From: Bacillota bacterium
GTDB taxonomy: Bacteria > Bacillota > Clostridia > Acetivibrionales > DSM-1351
Direction: 5' to 3'
Assembly (NCBI GenBank): GCA_023444055.1
Contig: JAEZRV010000006.1
Location: forward strand, 1-30,929
DNA length: 30,929 bases
A program made the position numbers and the translations under genes. The notes under the pieces were generated by a model that was not told the origin of the DNA, ran no database searches, and was given only the letters and a program-made list of their open reading frames with translations. Below, piece after piece: positions 1-7,103 of the stretch (positions within the stretch are counted from its first letter, which is position 1; each line of letters opens with the position of its first letter).

Positions 1-32
1 AGTCAAATCTTAAGGAAGTCTATGGAACTTGT

Positions 33-110
33 AAAATAATATGCGACGATGAAAGTACAATAAGCGTAGGTATTAACCAGCTTTTTGGTCTGCTCGTCGC
101 ATATTATTTT
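33..110. repeat. 17-bp perfect inverted repeat with 44-bp spacer
   Basis: Bases 33-49 and 94-110 are exact reverse complements (arm AAAATAATATGCGACGA). The 44-bp centre shows no further strong pairing. It lies just upstream of serine-recombinase debris and may be a remnant of a small mobile element or a recombinase-related site. No poly-T tail follows that would make it a clear terminator. What it does is unknown. Confidence 0.6.
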
Positions 111-121
111 TCGGTACATAA

Positions 122-153
122 CCATCATTATGTGACATGTCGCATAATGATGG
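122..153. repeat. 32-bp near-perfect palindrome
   Basis: Arms 122-132 (CCATCATTATG) and 143-153 (CATAATGATGG) are perfectly complementary, and the centre contains the palindrome GACATGTC. Only the pair 133/142 fails in DNA (T opposite G, a wobble in RNA). The word GTCGCATA is shared with the right arm of the inverted repeat ending at 110. It could be a protein-binding palindrome, a cruciform or a factor-independent hairpin; no U-tract follows. Confidence 0.55.
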
Positions 154-186
154 CTACAGGGAAGGTCTTGAACAGCGGCCCATTAA

Positions 187-333
187 AACTCCGGAGGGTT
201 TTCAGGCAGAGAGCCTCTCACAGAATTTGATGAGGAACTGTTCTTGCAGGTAGTCAAGCAAATCACGGTACACAACGGTAAGCAGCTGGTGTTTGAATTT
301 ATAAACGGGTTAACCATGGAAGCTGAATATTAA
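187..333 (+). pseudogene. C-terminal remnant of a large serine recombinase
   Basis: The open frame ending at the TAA of 331-333 reads EFDEELFLQVVKQITVHNGK followed by LVFEFINGL, the pattern typical of the C-terminal end of large serine recombinases of clostridial mobile elements (acidic DEELF helix, then a beta strand and an INGLxxE-type ending). No start codon or catalytic domain is present. The alternative frame just upstream (about 164-212) reads KTPEGFQAE-like sequence that would join smoothly if two bases near 209-213 were removed, so there may also be a frameshift. It is a decayed fragment and should not be functional. Confidence 0.55.
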
Positions 334-354
334 ACCAAGGAAGGAGAAACTGCG

Positions 355-471
355 ATGCAGACGATAACCAAGAAGAAAAACATATCCCTCATTTCTGATT
401 CTCTATTCAGATTATTGAACAGTAACTCTCACATAGCCCATATATATGAATTGCTGTCTTATTATTTGTAA
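355..471 (+). pseudogene. Possible 5' remnant of a second serine recombinase (38 codons)
   Basis: A good Shine-Dalgarno (AAGGAGA, about 340-347) precedes ATG 355. The 38-codon frame begins MQTITKKKN, which resembles the start (M-x-T-[VI]-T-K) of the second gene in tandem serine-recombinase pairs, and starts 21 bases after the stop of the first remnant, the spacing seen in such pairs. After about ten residues nothing recognisable remains and the frame stops at 471. An unrelated small peptide is possible. Confidence 0.35.
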
Positions 472-477
472 CCGGTA

Positions 478-486
478 TGATATAAT
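478..486 (+). promoter_or_regulatory. Extended -10 promoter of the fic-like gene
   Basis: TGATATAAT (TG at 478-479, TATAAT at 481-486) is a perfect extended -10 element. It lies 48 bases before the TTG start at 535. No convincing -35 box is visible at the usual distance, as is common with extended -10 promoters. Confidence 0.5.
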
Positions 487-534
487 GGTCATAAGGTAAG
501 TATGTAAAAGTTAACTATGAAATGAGGTGCAATC

Positions 535-1095
535 TTGGATTTTAAAAGATTATTAGAAAAACAGAAATTGTATGAAGAGGGAAAAGATACACTTCATGAA
601 GTTACGATTGAATCTTATAATAATGCGTTCGAAGTAGAATTTACACATAACTCTACTGCAATAGAAGGAAATACCCTTACGCTCATGGAAACTAAAGTAG
701 TACTGGAAGACGGTATTTCCATTGGCGGAAAAGCACTTAGTGAAATATATGAAGTCTTAAATCATAAAAAAGCCTTCAGGTATGTGAAACAATGTATAAA
801 AGAAGGACTTCCGCTAAGTGAGAAAATAGTAAAAGACATTCATGCCATTGTTATGGAGAATATATTAGTCGGTGGTTTATATCGAAATGAAGAGGTTTTT
901 ATTAGTGGAGCCAGCCACACACCACCTGCAAGAAATGAAATGTACATTCAGATAAAGAATTTCTATGCCGATTTAATGTATAAGAAAGATTTGAATCCAA
1001 TTGAACTAGCAGCATGGACACATGTGGAATTTGTTAGAATTCATCCGTTTCAGGATGGTAATGGTAGAACATCAAGACATTATTATCTAAAGTGA
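535..1095 (+). CDS. Fic family protein, C-terminally truncated
   Basis: Fic proteins transfer AMP (or another phosphate moiety) from a nucleotide to a hydroxyl side chain of a target protein. The catalytic signature HPFQDGNGRTSR (residues 170-181) is complete, with His170 as the general base. An inhibitory-helix motif S-x-x-x-E-G (Ser40 to Gly45, in STAIEGN) sits in the N-terminal half, so it would be auto-inhibited, class II style. I keep the TTG start because GAGGTG lies five bases upstream and the preceding TATAAT fits. The protein ends only five residues after the signature, whereas relatives of this type run on for several further helices (usually around 250 residues or more); no continuation was found in other frames to 1288. 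It is therefore probably a broken gene beside recombinase debris, though activity cannot be ruled out. Confidence 0.75.
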   Translation: MDFKRLLEKQKLYEEGKDTLHEVTIESYNNAFEVEFTHNSTAIEGNTLTLMETKVVLEDGISIGGKALSEIYEVLNHKKAFRYVKQCIKEGLPLSEKIVKDIHAIVMENILVGGLYRNEEVFISGASHTPPARNEMYIQIKNFYADLMYKKDLNPIELAAWTHVEFVRIHPFQDGNGRTSRHYYLK

Positions 1096-1166
1096 AAAAT
1101 GAAAAAGTAAAATTCCTTATTCATTTACTCGAAGTAACAAATATCTTTTATAACCACCCTAAAACC

Positions 1167-1221
1167 CAGAACATTATAATTGAATATAAAAAATAAATGT
1201 AATTTAATGGATAATGTTCTG
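1167..1221. repeat. 10-bp inverted repeat upstream of the toxin-operon promoter
   Basis: CAGAACATTA (1167-1176) and TAATGTTCTG (1212-1221) are exact inverted copies separated by 35 bases, ending six bases before the extended -10 element. Position and symmetry suit an operator or the end of the preceding transcription unit. No T-run follows. Confidence 0.4.
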
Positions 1222-1226
1222 AAATA

Positions 1227-1235
1227 TGATATAAT
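1227..1235 (+). promoter_or_regulatory. Extended -10 promoter of the toxin-immunity operon
   Basis: TGATATAAT (TG 1227-1228, TATAAT 1230-1235) matches the extended -10 consensus exactly, with no clear -35 box. Transcription would start near 1242, giving a leader of about 47 bases. The leader region contains a 7-bp inverted repeat (1234-1240 with 1263-1269) and then the strong Shine-Dalgarno AAGGGGGAG (about 1274-1283). Confidence 0.5.
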
Positions 1236-1288
1236 ATGGTGCAATAAAATATTACATATTATACCATATAAAAGAAGGGGGAGTTAAA

Positions 1289-4200
1289 ATGGAGCATGAA
1301 AGTATGCTTACAAAGCGATTTTTTGCATTGTTGCTCATGGTTGGGATGTTTGTGACATTAATTTTCTGCTTTTCTAGTTCAGCAGAAGCGGCCACGCAGG
1401 AAGATGCAATCGACAAAGCCGTGAATTGGCTGAAATCAAATCAGAATGAGTCAGGCAACTGGGGAAATTCTGATGTTTCTTTTTTGGACACTAGTGAGGT
1501 TGCGGCGTATCTCACAAAAAATAATGATCTGTCAGACAATCTTCAAAAATCTGCAGCATGGATGGAGAAATTGGAGCTTCTGAATAATGATGTAGCTTCA
1601 AGAATTTTACCTTATTTAGGTGAAAGTGATAAATATAGCTCAGTAAAGTATACTATAAAAAATAGCCAGAATTCAGATGGAGGCTGGGGCATAGCTGAGG
1701 GATATGAAAGTGATGTACTTGACACCTCTATTGTATTAAATTCCTTGGTAAATGATGAAAATATTGATGTAGACATATTAAAAAGGGCTGTTTCATACAT
1801 AATCAGTACACAAAACTCAAACGGTTCATGGTCATTAAACGATAGTGATGATGCAACAATTTCATTAACTGCTCAGGCAGCAATTACCTTAAATTTATTT
1901 CAAACTAAAACAAATCTTACGTCAAATGAACTACAGACATCTTTGAGAAAAGCAGGGGAGTATCTTGTTTCAGTTCAGAATGAAGATAAAACATGGGGGA
2001 CTGATGAAGCATCAATAGCAGACACATTACTTTCCTACCGAGCTGTTTTAAGTACAATAGGTCTTGATGCTGTTAATACAGTTGATTCTTCAATATTAAA
2101 TGTTCAAAATCCTGATGGAAGCTGGTATGAAAGTCCGTATATAACTGCACTTGCAATAACAGCAATTAAGGAACGTATGGACATGCCTTCTGCCGAAATA
2201 AATTCGATTAAGCTATATAGAAATACAAGTGATACTAAAACAGAATGCTATAGTTTTAATGCATATGAAACATTTGAAATACAAATAGATAGTACCTACA
2301 ATAACTTAGATGCAAACCTTTTATACTTTATTAAAGATAAAGATGGAAAAGTAGAACAGATATATTTAAAAGGCGAACCGGTTTGGGATACGTCAAATAG
2401 TTTACCGGGTACATATTTAGTTGTAGTTGCTGTACAAGACAGTAAAACCGGTAAGATAATAACATCATCTGAAAGAAATTTTGATATAGCTGAGACAACA
2501 AAAATTAATAGTGCAACTGTTAGTCTTGATGTTGATGCTACCACTACAGGAAGTGCTGTGAATGTAAATGTACAGACTGCTATATCAAATGCTTCAAATA
2601 TTAAAAAACAGCTAAAAATTAAAACGGTAGTATTAGATGGAGAACAAGAAGTATTTAGTTCAGAGAGATTGGTGGAATTAGAGGCTTCAAGTCAAATATC
2701 AAATTTTGATGTTCTTACCTTCTCGCCGAATGTTGATGCGGTAAAGGATTATGTAGTCAGATTGCAGGTTTTTGATGGTGAGACTATATTGACAGAGGGG
2801 CAAAGTGTTTTTAAGGTTTTAGCATTACCTCCAACTACAAGAGTTGATGTTGCTCAGTCTTTAGATAAAAAGATAATTTATCCTAGACAGGACAGTGTGT
2901 TAGCTACATTCAAATTAAAAGGAGAGGGTATTTTATTACCAAAAAGGGATAGTGAAACATTACAAACAACAGTAAATTCATCCACTGAAAGCAAAGAAAA
3001 TAAAGATTACATTCAGTATGTTGTTGGATCAGATGGAAGATTTACAGTTGGGACAACTATAGGAAATCCGGATAACCCTAATGATGATAATAAAAAATTA
3101 TTATATGGACATCCCTCCCCTGGCACATCTTACACAACTGTAAAGATCGACGGAAACAATTATATTTACGCTCCGAATACTCAAAGGCCGACAACGAATC
3201 AGTCTGATTTAAGTAATACATCAGAATATACAGTTAAAAATTTGAGTGTAAAACAGATTATTTCAATTGTTCCGAACACAAGTACAAATCGAAAAGATGT
3301 TGTTCGAATTAAATATATTATAACCAATAATGACTCAGTTAGTCATGACGCAGGTTTGAGAATTATGCTGGATACAATGCTCGGTAGTAATGATGCAGCA
3401 CCATTCAGAATACCTGGAATTGGTGCTGTGACTACTGAAATTGAGTTAATTGGTGACAAAATACCAGAATACTGGCAGGCATTTGATAGCTTAACGTATC
3501 CTACAGTTATCTCAAATGGAACTTTATTTAGAAATAATGAAAACAAACCGGATAAAGTACAGTTTGTAAACTGGGGCAGAGCAAGTGATTATCCATGGAT
3601 GGATAGTGTAAATATAGGATCTGCGAATGGAGACAGCGCAGTAAATGTATATTGGAATCCTAAAGTAATTGCTCCGGGTGAGACAAGAGAGTATGTAACA
3701 TACTATGGATTAAGTGAGCTACAGCAGGATTTATCAGCACCACTTGCAGTTAGCTTAACAGGTGCAAATAATATAACAATTGAGAACTTTAGCTATAATC
3801 CTAATCCATTTACTGTAACTGCTTATATATCCAATATAAGTTCTGGAACTTTAAATAATGTAAAGGCTAAGATTATACTGCCTGATGGGTTGAAATTAAT
3901 AACTGGAGAGCAGAGTGAAAAAAATATTGATTTATTGGCAAGCCAGCAGGAACAACAATGTTCTTGGAATATTGGGATTGAACCATCAGCAGTTGATAGA
4001 AATTTGACTTATTCAGTCGTAGTATTTGCTGATGGAGTACAGCCTAAGATACTCGGCAGAAGTGTTTATGTTCCTGCTCTATATGATGATACTTCAGGGG
4101 AAAATGTGGTATTTGAAACATGTATTCCAAAAGGAAATATGAACATTGATACTAATAAGCTAAATCCTGTACCATCAGAGAACGTTTCTAATTTGGACGG

Positions 4201-7084
4201 AAGTACAATATTAAGATGGAAGTTAGACAAAATTGCTATTGGTGAAGAGAAACTACTGAACATCAGTTATGAAGGTACTGATATCCCATCAGATACAGAA
4301 GTTATTCTAACACAAAGCACAAAAATGACGTATCAGGACAGAAATGGATTAACTATTACTAATAACCTGTCTGACTTAAAAATCTCTGTAAGCAAGTACA
4401 TGCTCGATTCAAAAGTTGTAGTCAACAAAGATAGCTACACAGCTAATGAAAATGTTAACATTACAAATACTACTACAAACCTTGCCGATTACCCAGAAAC
4501 TCTTACAGCCAAGGTTGAAATAATAGATACAAACGGAAATTGTGTAAAAACAATTACAGAAAATGAATCTTACATTTGGAATGCCAATGAAACCAAGACG
4601 TTAGACTTTTCATGGAACACTGGATCAACAATGGCTGGTAAGTATTTCGCATTGATTACTTGGAGCGAAGGTGAAAAGGTCATATCAGTTGCAAAAGCAA
4701 GCTTTGATATTGTAGCAAATTCAACAGTTTCGGCTATTGTAGTAGTAAACAAGCAAAAATATACAGCCGATGAGGATGTACATATTACATCATTGATAAA
4801 AAACAATAGCACAAATAGTATACAAAGTGATCTTATGGCAACGACCAGCATTAAAAATCCTGAAGGAGAAGTTATCTGGAAATCAGATAATATACTTCCT
4901 GAAATACTTCAAAATAATCAAATATCACTAAAAAATATATGGAATACAGCTAAAAATCCTTCGGGACAATATACAGTAACTATGGATTTATTTAAAAATA
5001 CAGAAATGACTACTGGTAGCAGCATTACCTTAATAACAACTAGCAGCAGTATCACCTTTGAGATAACTTCACAAACTGAAGCAATAATGGGTGTATCAGG
5101 TAGTCTGGAAGTTCAAGATAAAATGATATATGGCAAAGACAATGTTGTATTCAACTACAATTTAAATAATACAGGAAATACAAAGCTAGAAAATGTTACT
5201 GCAAGAATTAGGATAGTAGATACGTCTGATGAGAATGTAGTTGGAACTATTACTGATGTGATGAGTATAGATGTGTCATCAAGCCAAAAGGGAGAACAGC
5301 TTTGGACACATGAACCATTAAAACTTGGAAGCTACATGGTTGTACTTGATGCAATATTTCCTGATGGTAAGGAGGTACCTCTAGCAAACAGTAGCTTTAC
5401 TGTTGGAGAAATTTCTGTGCCTACAGGTATTTTGACAGATAAAAATGAATACTCTACAGATGAAATTGTCAATATTACTATCTCAGCTAAAAATCTTACA
5501 AATAAAGAGATTAATTTAGATGGAAAGGTCTTTATTATAGACCCTAATGGAACTGTTATAAAGAATTTTAATGAGATAATCAACATGCCATGGAAAACAT
5601 CAGAGAGTAAAAATTTCAAATATATTTGGAATACAGATAAAGCACCTGCAGGTGAATACAAAGTTAGAATCGTATGGACTAGGGATGGAATAGAGGTCAG
5701 TTCAGCAGATGCTTGCTTTAACGTATTAGATGATAAAAATATTAGCTGTTCAATAAATACAGATAAGCAAAAATATATATCAGGCGAAGAAGTAAATTTA
5801 AGAAGTATGGTAATGAACAATAGTCAAAGCTATGTACATAATAATCTGCTGGTAAAGACTAAAATTCAAAATGCTGAAGGAGAAACAGTGTGGAATTCGG
5901 ATAATAGTATATCAGAGTTACTAACAGAGTCTCAATCCAGTATAAAAAATATTTGGAACATACCTGAAAATATATCTGGACAGTATACAGCAATTATAGA
6001 AGTTTACAATTCTAAAGAAAAGATGGTTGCTAGCAGCAGTACTGCTTTTGAAATTATTAAGAAAGTTATGGATGTATCGGGTAGTCTTGAAGTACAGAAT
6101 AAAGATATATATAGCACGGATGATGTCATCTTTAAATATAAGATTACGAATATCGGTAATGTTAAGCTGGATAATGTCACTGCACAAATTACAGTATTAG
6201 ATGCTGATACAGAAGCAGTACTTGATACTATGGAAAAATTAATCAGCATTGATACTTCATCAAGCTATTCAGAAGAAAAAACATGGACGCATAAGCCAAT
6301 GGAACTGGGAGATTACATTGTTAAAATAGATGTAGTTTTACCAAATGGAAAGAAAGTAACAATAGCTAAAGACAGCTTTACAGTAGTAAAACTAAATTTA
6401 TTAATAAGTGATGCCTTTAAGTATACCTTGTTTTCAGGAGACACAGCTAATGAGCTACAAATGAATCTATATAAGGGAACTATTAATGGAAATATACATA
6501 CTAATAAATCTCTAAAATATTCTGGGACAAGCTTAAACATTAACGGTGTGCTTTCCAGTGTCGAAAACATAAATACAAACGGTTCAGTAATTCAGTTTAA
6601 TAAACTAGAAACAGACGCACCAATATATGAAATACCTAATGTAGCTACAGATATCAGGATGATTGCTTCAAAGGATGCAAACATTAGAAGAAATAGTTTA
6701 ATAATTAATGAGTATAGCAATGGGATAAGTTTTACAAAGTCAGAAATAAGCAAAGATAGTATAAAGATATTTGGAACAAGTCTTGACACAAAAGGATATA
6801 TCATTGCAAATAACAGTGTTACATTCAATTTAGATAGTATTAAAAGTACGGCACCAAATGGAATAGTAATTTGTTCAGCTAACTCGGATATTACTATTAA
6901 TGCGACAAATACCAATTTAAAGGGTGTTATTTATGCACCAAATGGAACAGTGTATATTAATTCTAATAATTTCAAGCTGGAAGGTAGAATAATAGCTAAG
7001 CGGATTGTGGTACAAAGCTCCAATTTTGAGGTTTCCAGTACTGATAAGGATTTAGATTTGATGGACACATCTATAATGGAATAA
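1289..7084 (+). CDS. Giant secreted toroid-repeat / Ig-like repeat protein
   Basis: This 1931-residue exported protein is the first gene of a three-gene operon. A Sec signal peptide (hydrophobic residues 10-30, likely cleaved near AEA, residue 34) is followed by at least five prenyltransferase/squalene-oxidase-type repeats (about 36-295) recognisable by QNxxGxW cores: NESGNWG 53-59, QNSDGGWG 127-134, QNSNGSW 175-181, a degenerate TWG near 236, QNPDGSW 273-279. These form an alpha/alpha toroid; no catalytic DxDD motif or CGEQ thioester motif is visible, so a binding role is likelier than cyclase activity. Residues 300-1040 hold beta-rich modules of unknown family. Residues 1041-1703 are six Ig-like domains arranged A-B-C-A-B-C. 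Residues 1705-1931 form a glycine/asparagine-rich, probably beta-helical tail. No LPxTG, SLH or membrane anchor was seen. The next gene starts 19 bases downstream, so the two are probably made and work together. Function is inferred only as surface adhesion or scaffold. Confidence 0.85.
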   Translation: MEHESMLTKRFFALLLMVGMFVTLIFCFSSSAEAATQEDAIDKAVNWLKSNQNESGNWGNSDVSFLDTSEVAAYLTKNNDLSDNLQKSAAWMEKLELLNNDVASRILPYLGESDKYSSVKYTIKNSQNSDGGWGIAEGYESDVLDTSIVLNSLVNDENIDVDILKRAVSYIISTQNSNGSWSLNDSDDATISLTAQAAITLNLFQTKTNLTSNELQTSLRKAGEYLVSVQNEDKTWGTDEASIADTLLSYRAVLSTIGLDAVNTVDSSILNVQNPDGSWYESPYITALAITAIKERMDMPSAEINSIKLYRNTSDTKTECYSFNAYETFEIQIDSTYNNLDANLLYFIKDKDGKVEQIYLKGEPVWDTSNSLPGTYLVVVAVQDSKTGKIITSSERNFDIAETTKINSATVSLDVDATTTGSAVNVNVQTAISNASNIKKQLKIKTVVLDGEQEVFSSERLVELEASSQISNFDVLTFSPNVDAVKDYVVRLQVFDGETILTEGQSVFKVLALPPTTRVDVAQSLDKKIIYPRQDSVLATFKLKGEGILLPKRDSETLQTTVNSSTESKENKDYIQYVVGSDGRFTVGTTIGNPDNPNDDNKKLLYGHPSPGTSYTTVKIDGNNYIYAPNTQRPTTNQSDLSNTSEYTVKNLSVKQIISIVPNTSTNRKDVVRIKYIITNNDSVSHDAGLRIMLDTMLGSNDAAPFRIPGIGAVTTEIELIGDKIPEYWQAFDSLTYPTVISNGTLFRNNENKPDKVQFVNWGRASDYPWMDSVNIGSANGDSAVNVYWNPKVIAPGETREYVTYYGLSELQQDLSAPLAVSLTGANNITIENFSYNPNPFTVTAYISNISSGTLNNVKAKIILPDGLKLITGEQSEKNIDLLASQQEQQCSWNIGIEPSAVDRNLTYSVVVFADGVQPKILGRSVYVPALYDDTSGENVVFETCIPKGNMNIDTNKLNPVPSENVSNLDGSTILRWKLDKIAIGEEKLLNISYEGTDIPSDTEVILTQSTKMTYQDRNGLTITNNLSDLKISVSKYMLDSKVVVNKDSYTANENVNITNTTTNLADYPETLTAKVEIIDTNGNCVKTITENESYIWNANETKTLDFSWNTGSTMAGKYFALITWSEGEKVISVAKASFDIVANSTVSAIVVVNKQKYTADEDVHITSLIKNNSTNSIQSDLMATTSIKNPEGEVIWKSDNILPEILQNNQISLKNIWNTAKNPSGQYTVTMDLFKNTEMTTGSSITLITTSSSITFEITSQTEAIMGVSGSLEVQDKMIYGKDNVVFNYNLNNTGNTKLENVTARIRIVDTSDENVVGTITDVMSIDVSSSQKGEQLWTHEPLKLGSYMVVLDAIFPDGKEVPLANSSFTVGEISVPTGILTDKNEYSTDEIVNITISAKNLTNKEINLDGKVFIIDPNGTVIKNFNEIINMPWKTSESKNFKYIWNTDKAPAGEYKVRIVWTRDGIEVSSADACFNVLDDKNISCSINTDKQKYISGEEVNLRSMVMNNSQSYVHNNLLVKTKIQNAEGETVWNSDNSISELLTESQSSIKNIWNIPENISGQYTAIIEVYNSKEKMVASSSTAFEIIKKVMDVSGSLEVQNKDIYSTDDVIFKYKITNIGNVKLDNVTAQITVLDADTEAVLDTMEKLISIDTSSSYSEEKTWTHKPMELGDYIVKIDVVLPNGKKVTIAKDSFTVVKLNLLISDAFKYTLFSGDTANELQMNLYKGTINGNIHTNKSLKYSGTSLNINGVLSSVENINTNGSVIQFNKLETDAPIYEIPNVATDIRMIASKDANIRRNSLIINEYSNGISFTKSEISKDSIKIFGTSLDTKGYIIANNSVTFNLDSIKSTAPNGIVICSANSDITINATNTNLKGVIYAPNGTVYINSNNFKLEGRIIAKRIVVQSSNFEVSSTDKDLDLMDTSIME
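4409..6394 (+). repeat. Duplicated three-domain block (A-B-C twice) within the giant protein
   Basis: Two consecutive coding blocks of about 330 codons resemble each other domain by domain. Block 1 starts at residues 1041 (A), 1148 (B) and 1267 (C); block 2 at 1377, 1484 and 1594. C domains open with VSGSLEVQDK and VSGSLEVQNK; B domains share VNKQKY/TDKQKY and SGQYT; A domains share a D/N-K-x-x-Y-[ST] opening and a WNT...AG[KE]Y segment. The order shows duplication of a triplet rather than serial copying of one domain. Confidence 0.7.
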
Positions 7085-7103
7085 GGGGGAGGCAAATTTA
7101 AAT

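Noticed and set aside
1289..2190. Giant protein as a terpene cyclase or a thioester (alpha-2-macroglobulin-like) protein
   Set aside because: The QNxxGxW repeats fit a toroid, but I see neither the DxDD catalytic motif of squalene-hopene cyclases nor a CGEQ thioester motif.
5332..5820. Long minus-strand open frame inside the giant surface-protein gene
   Set aside because: It is a shadow of the plus-strand coding sequence: no Shine-Dalgarno, biased hydrophobic composition from reading Asn/Lys/Asp-rich codons backward, and no family motif. The same applies to the other antisense frames across 1600-11000.
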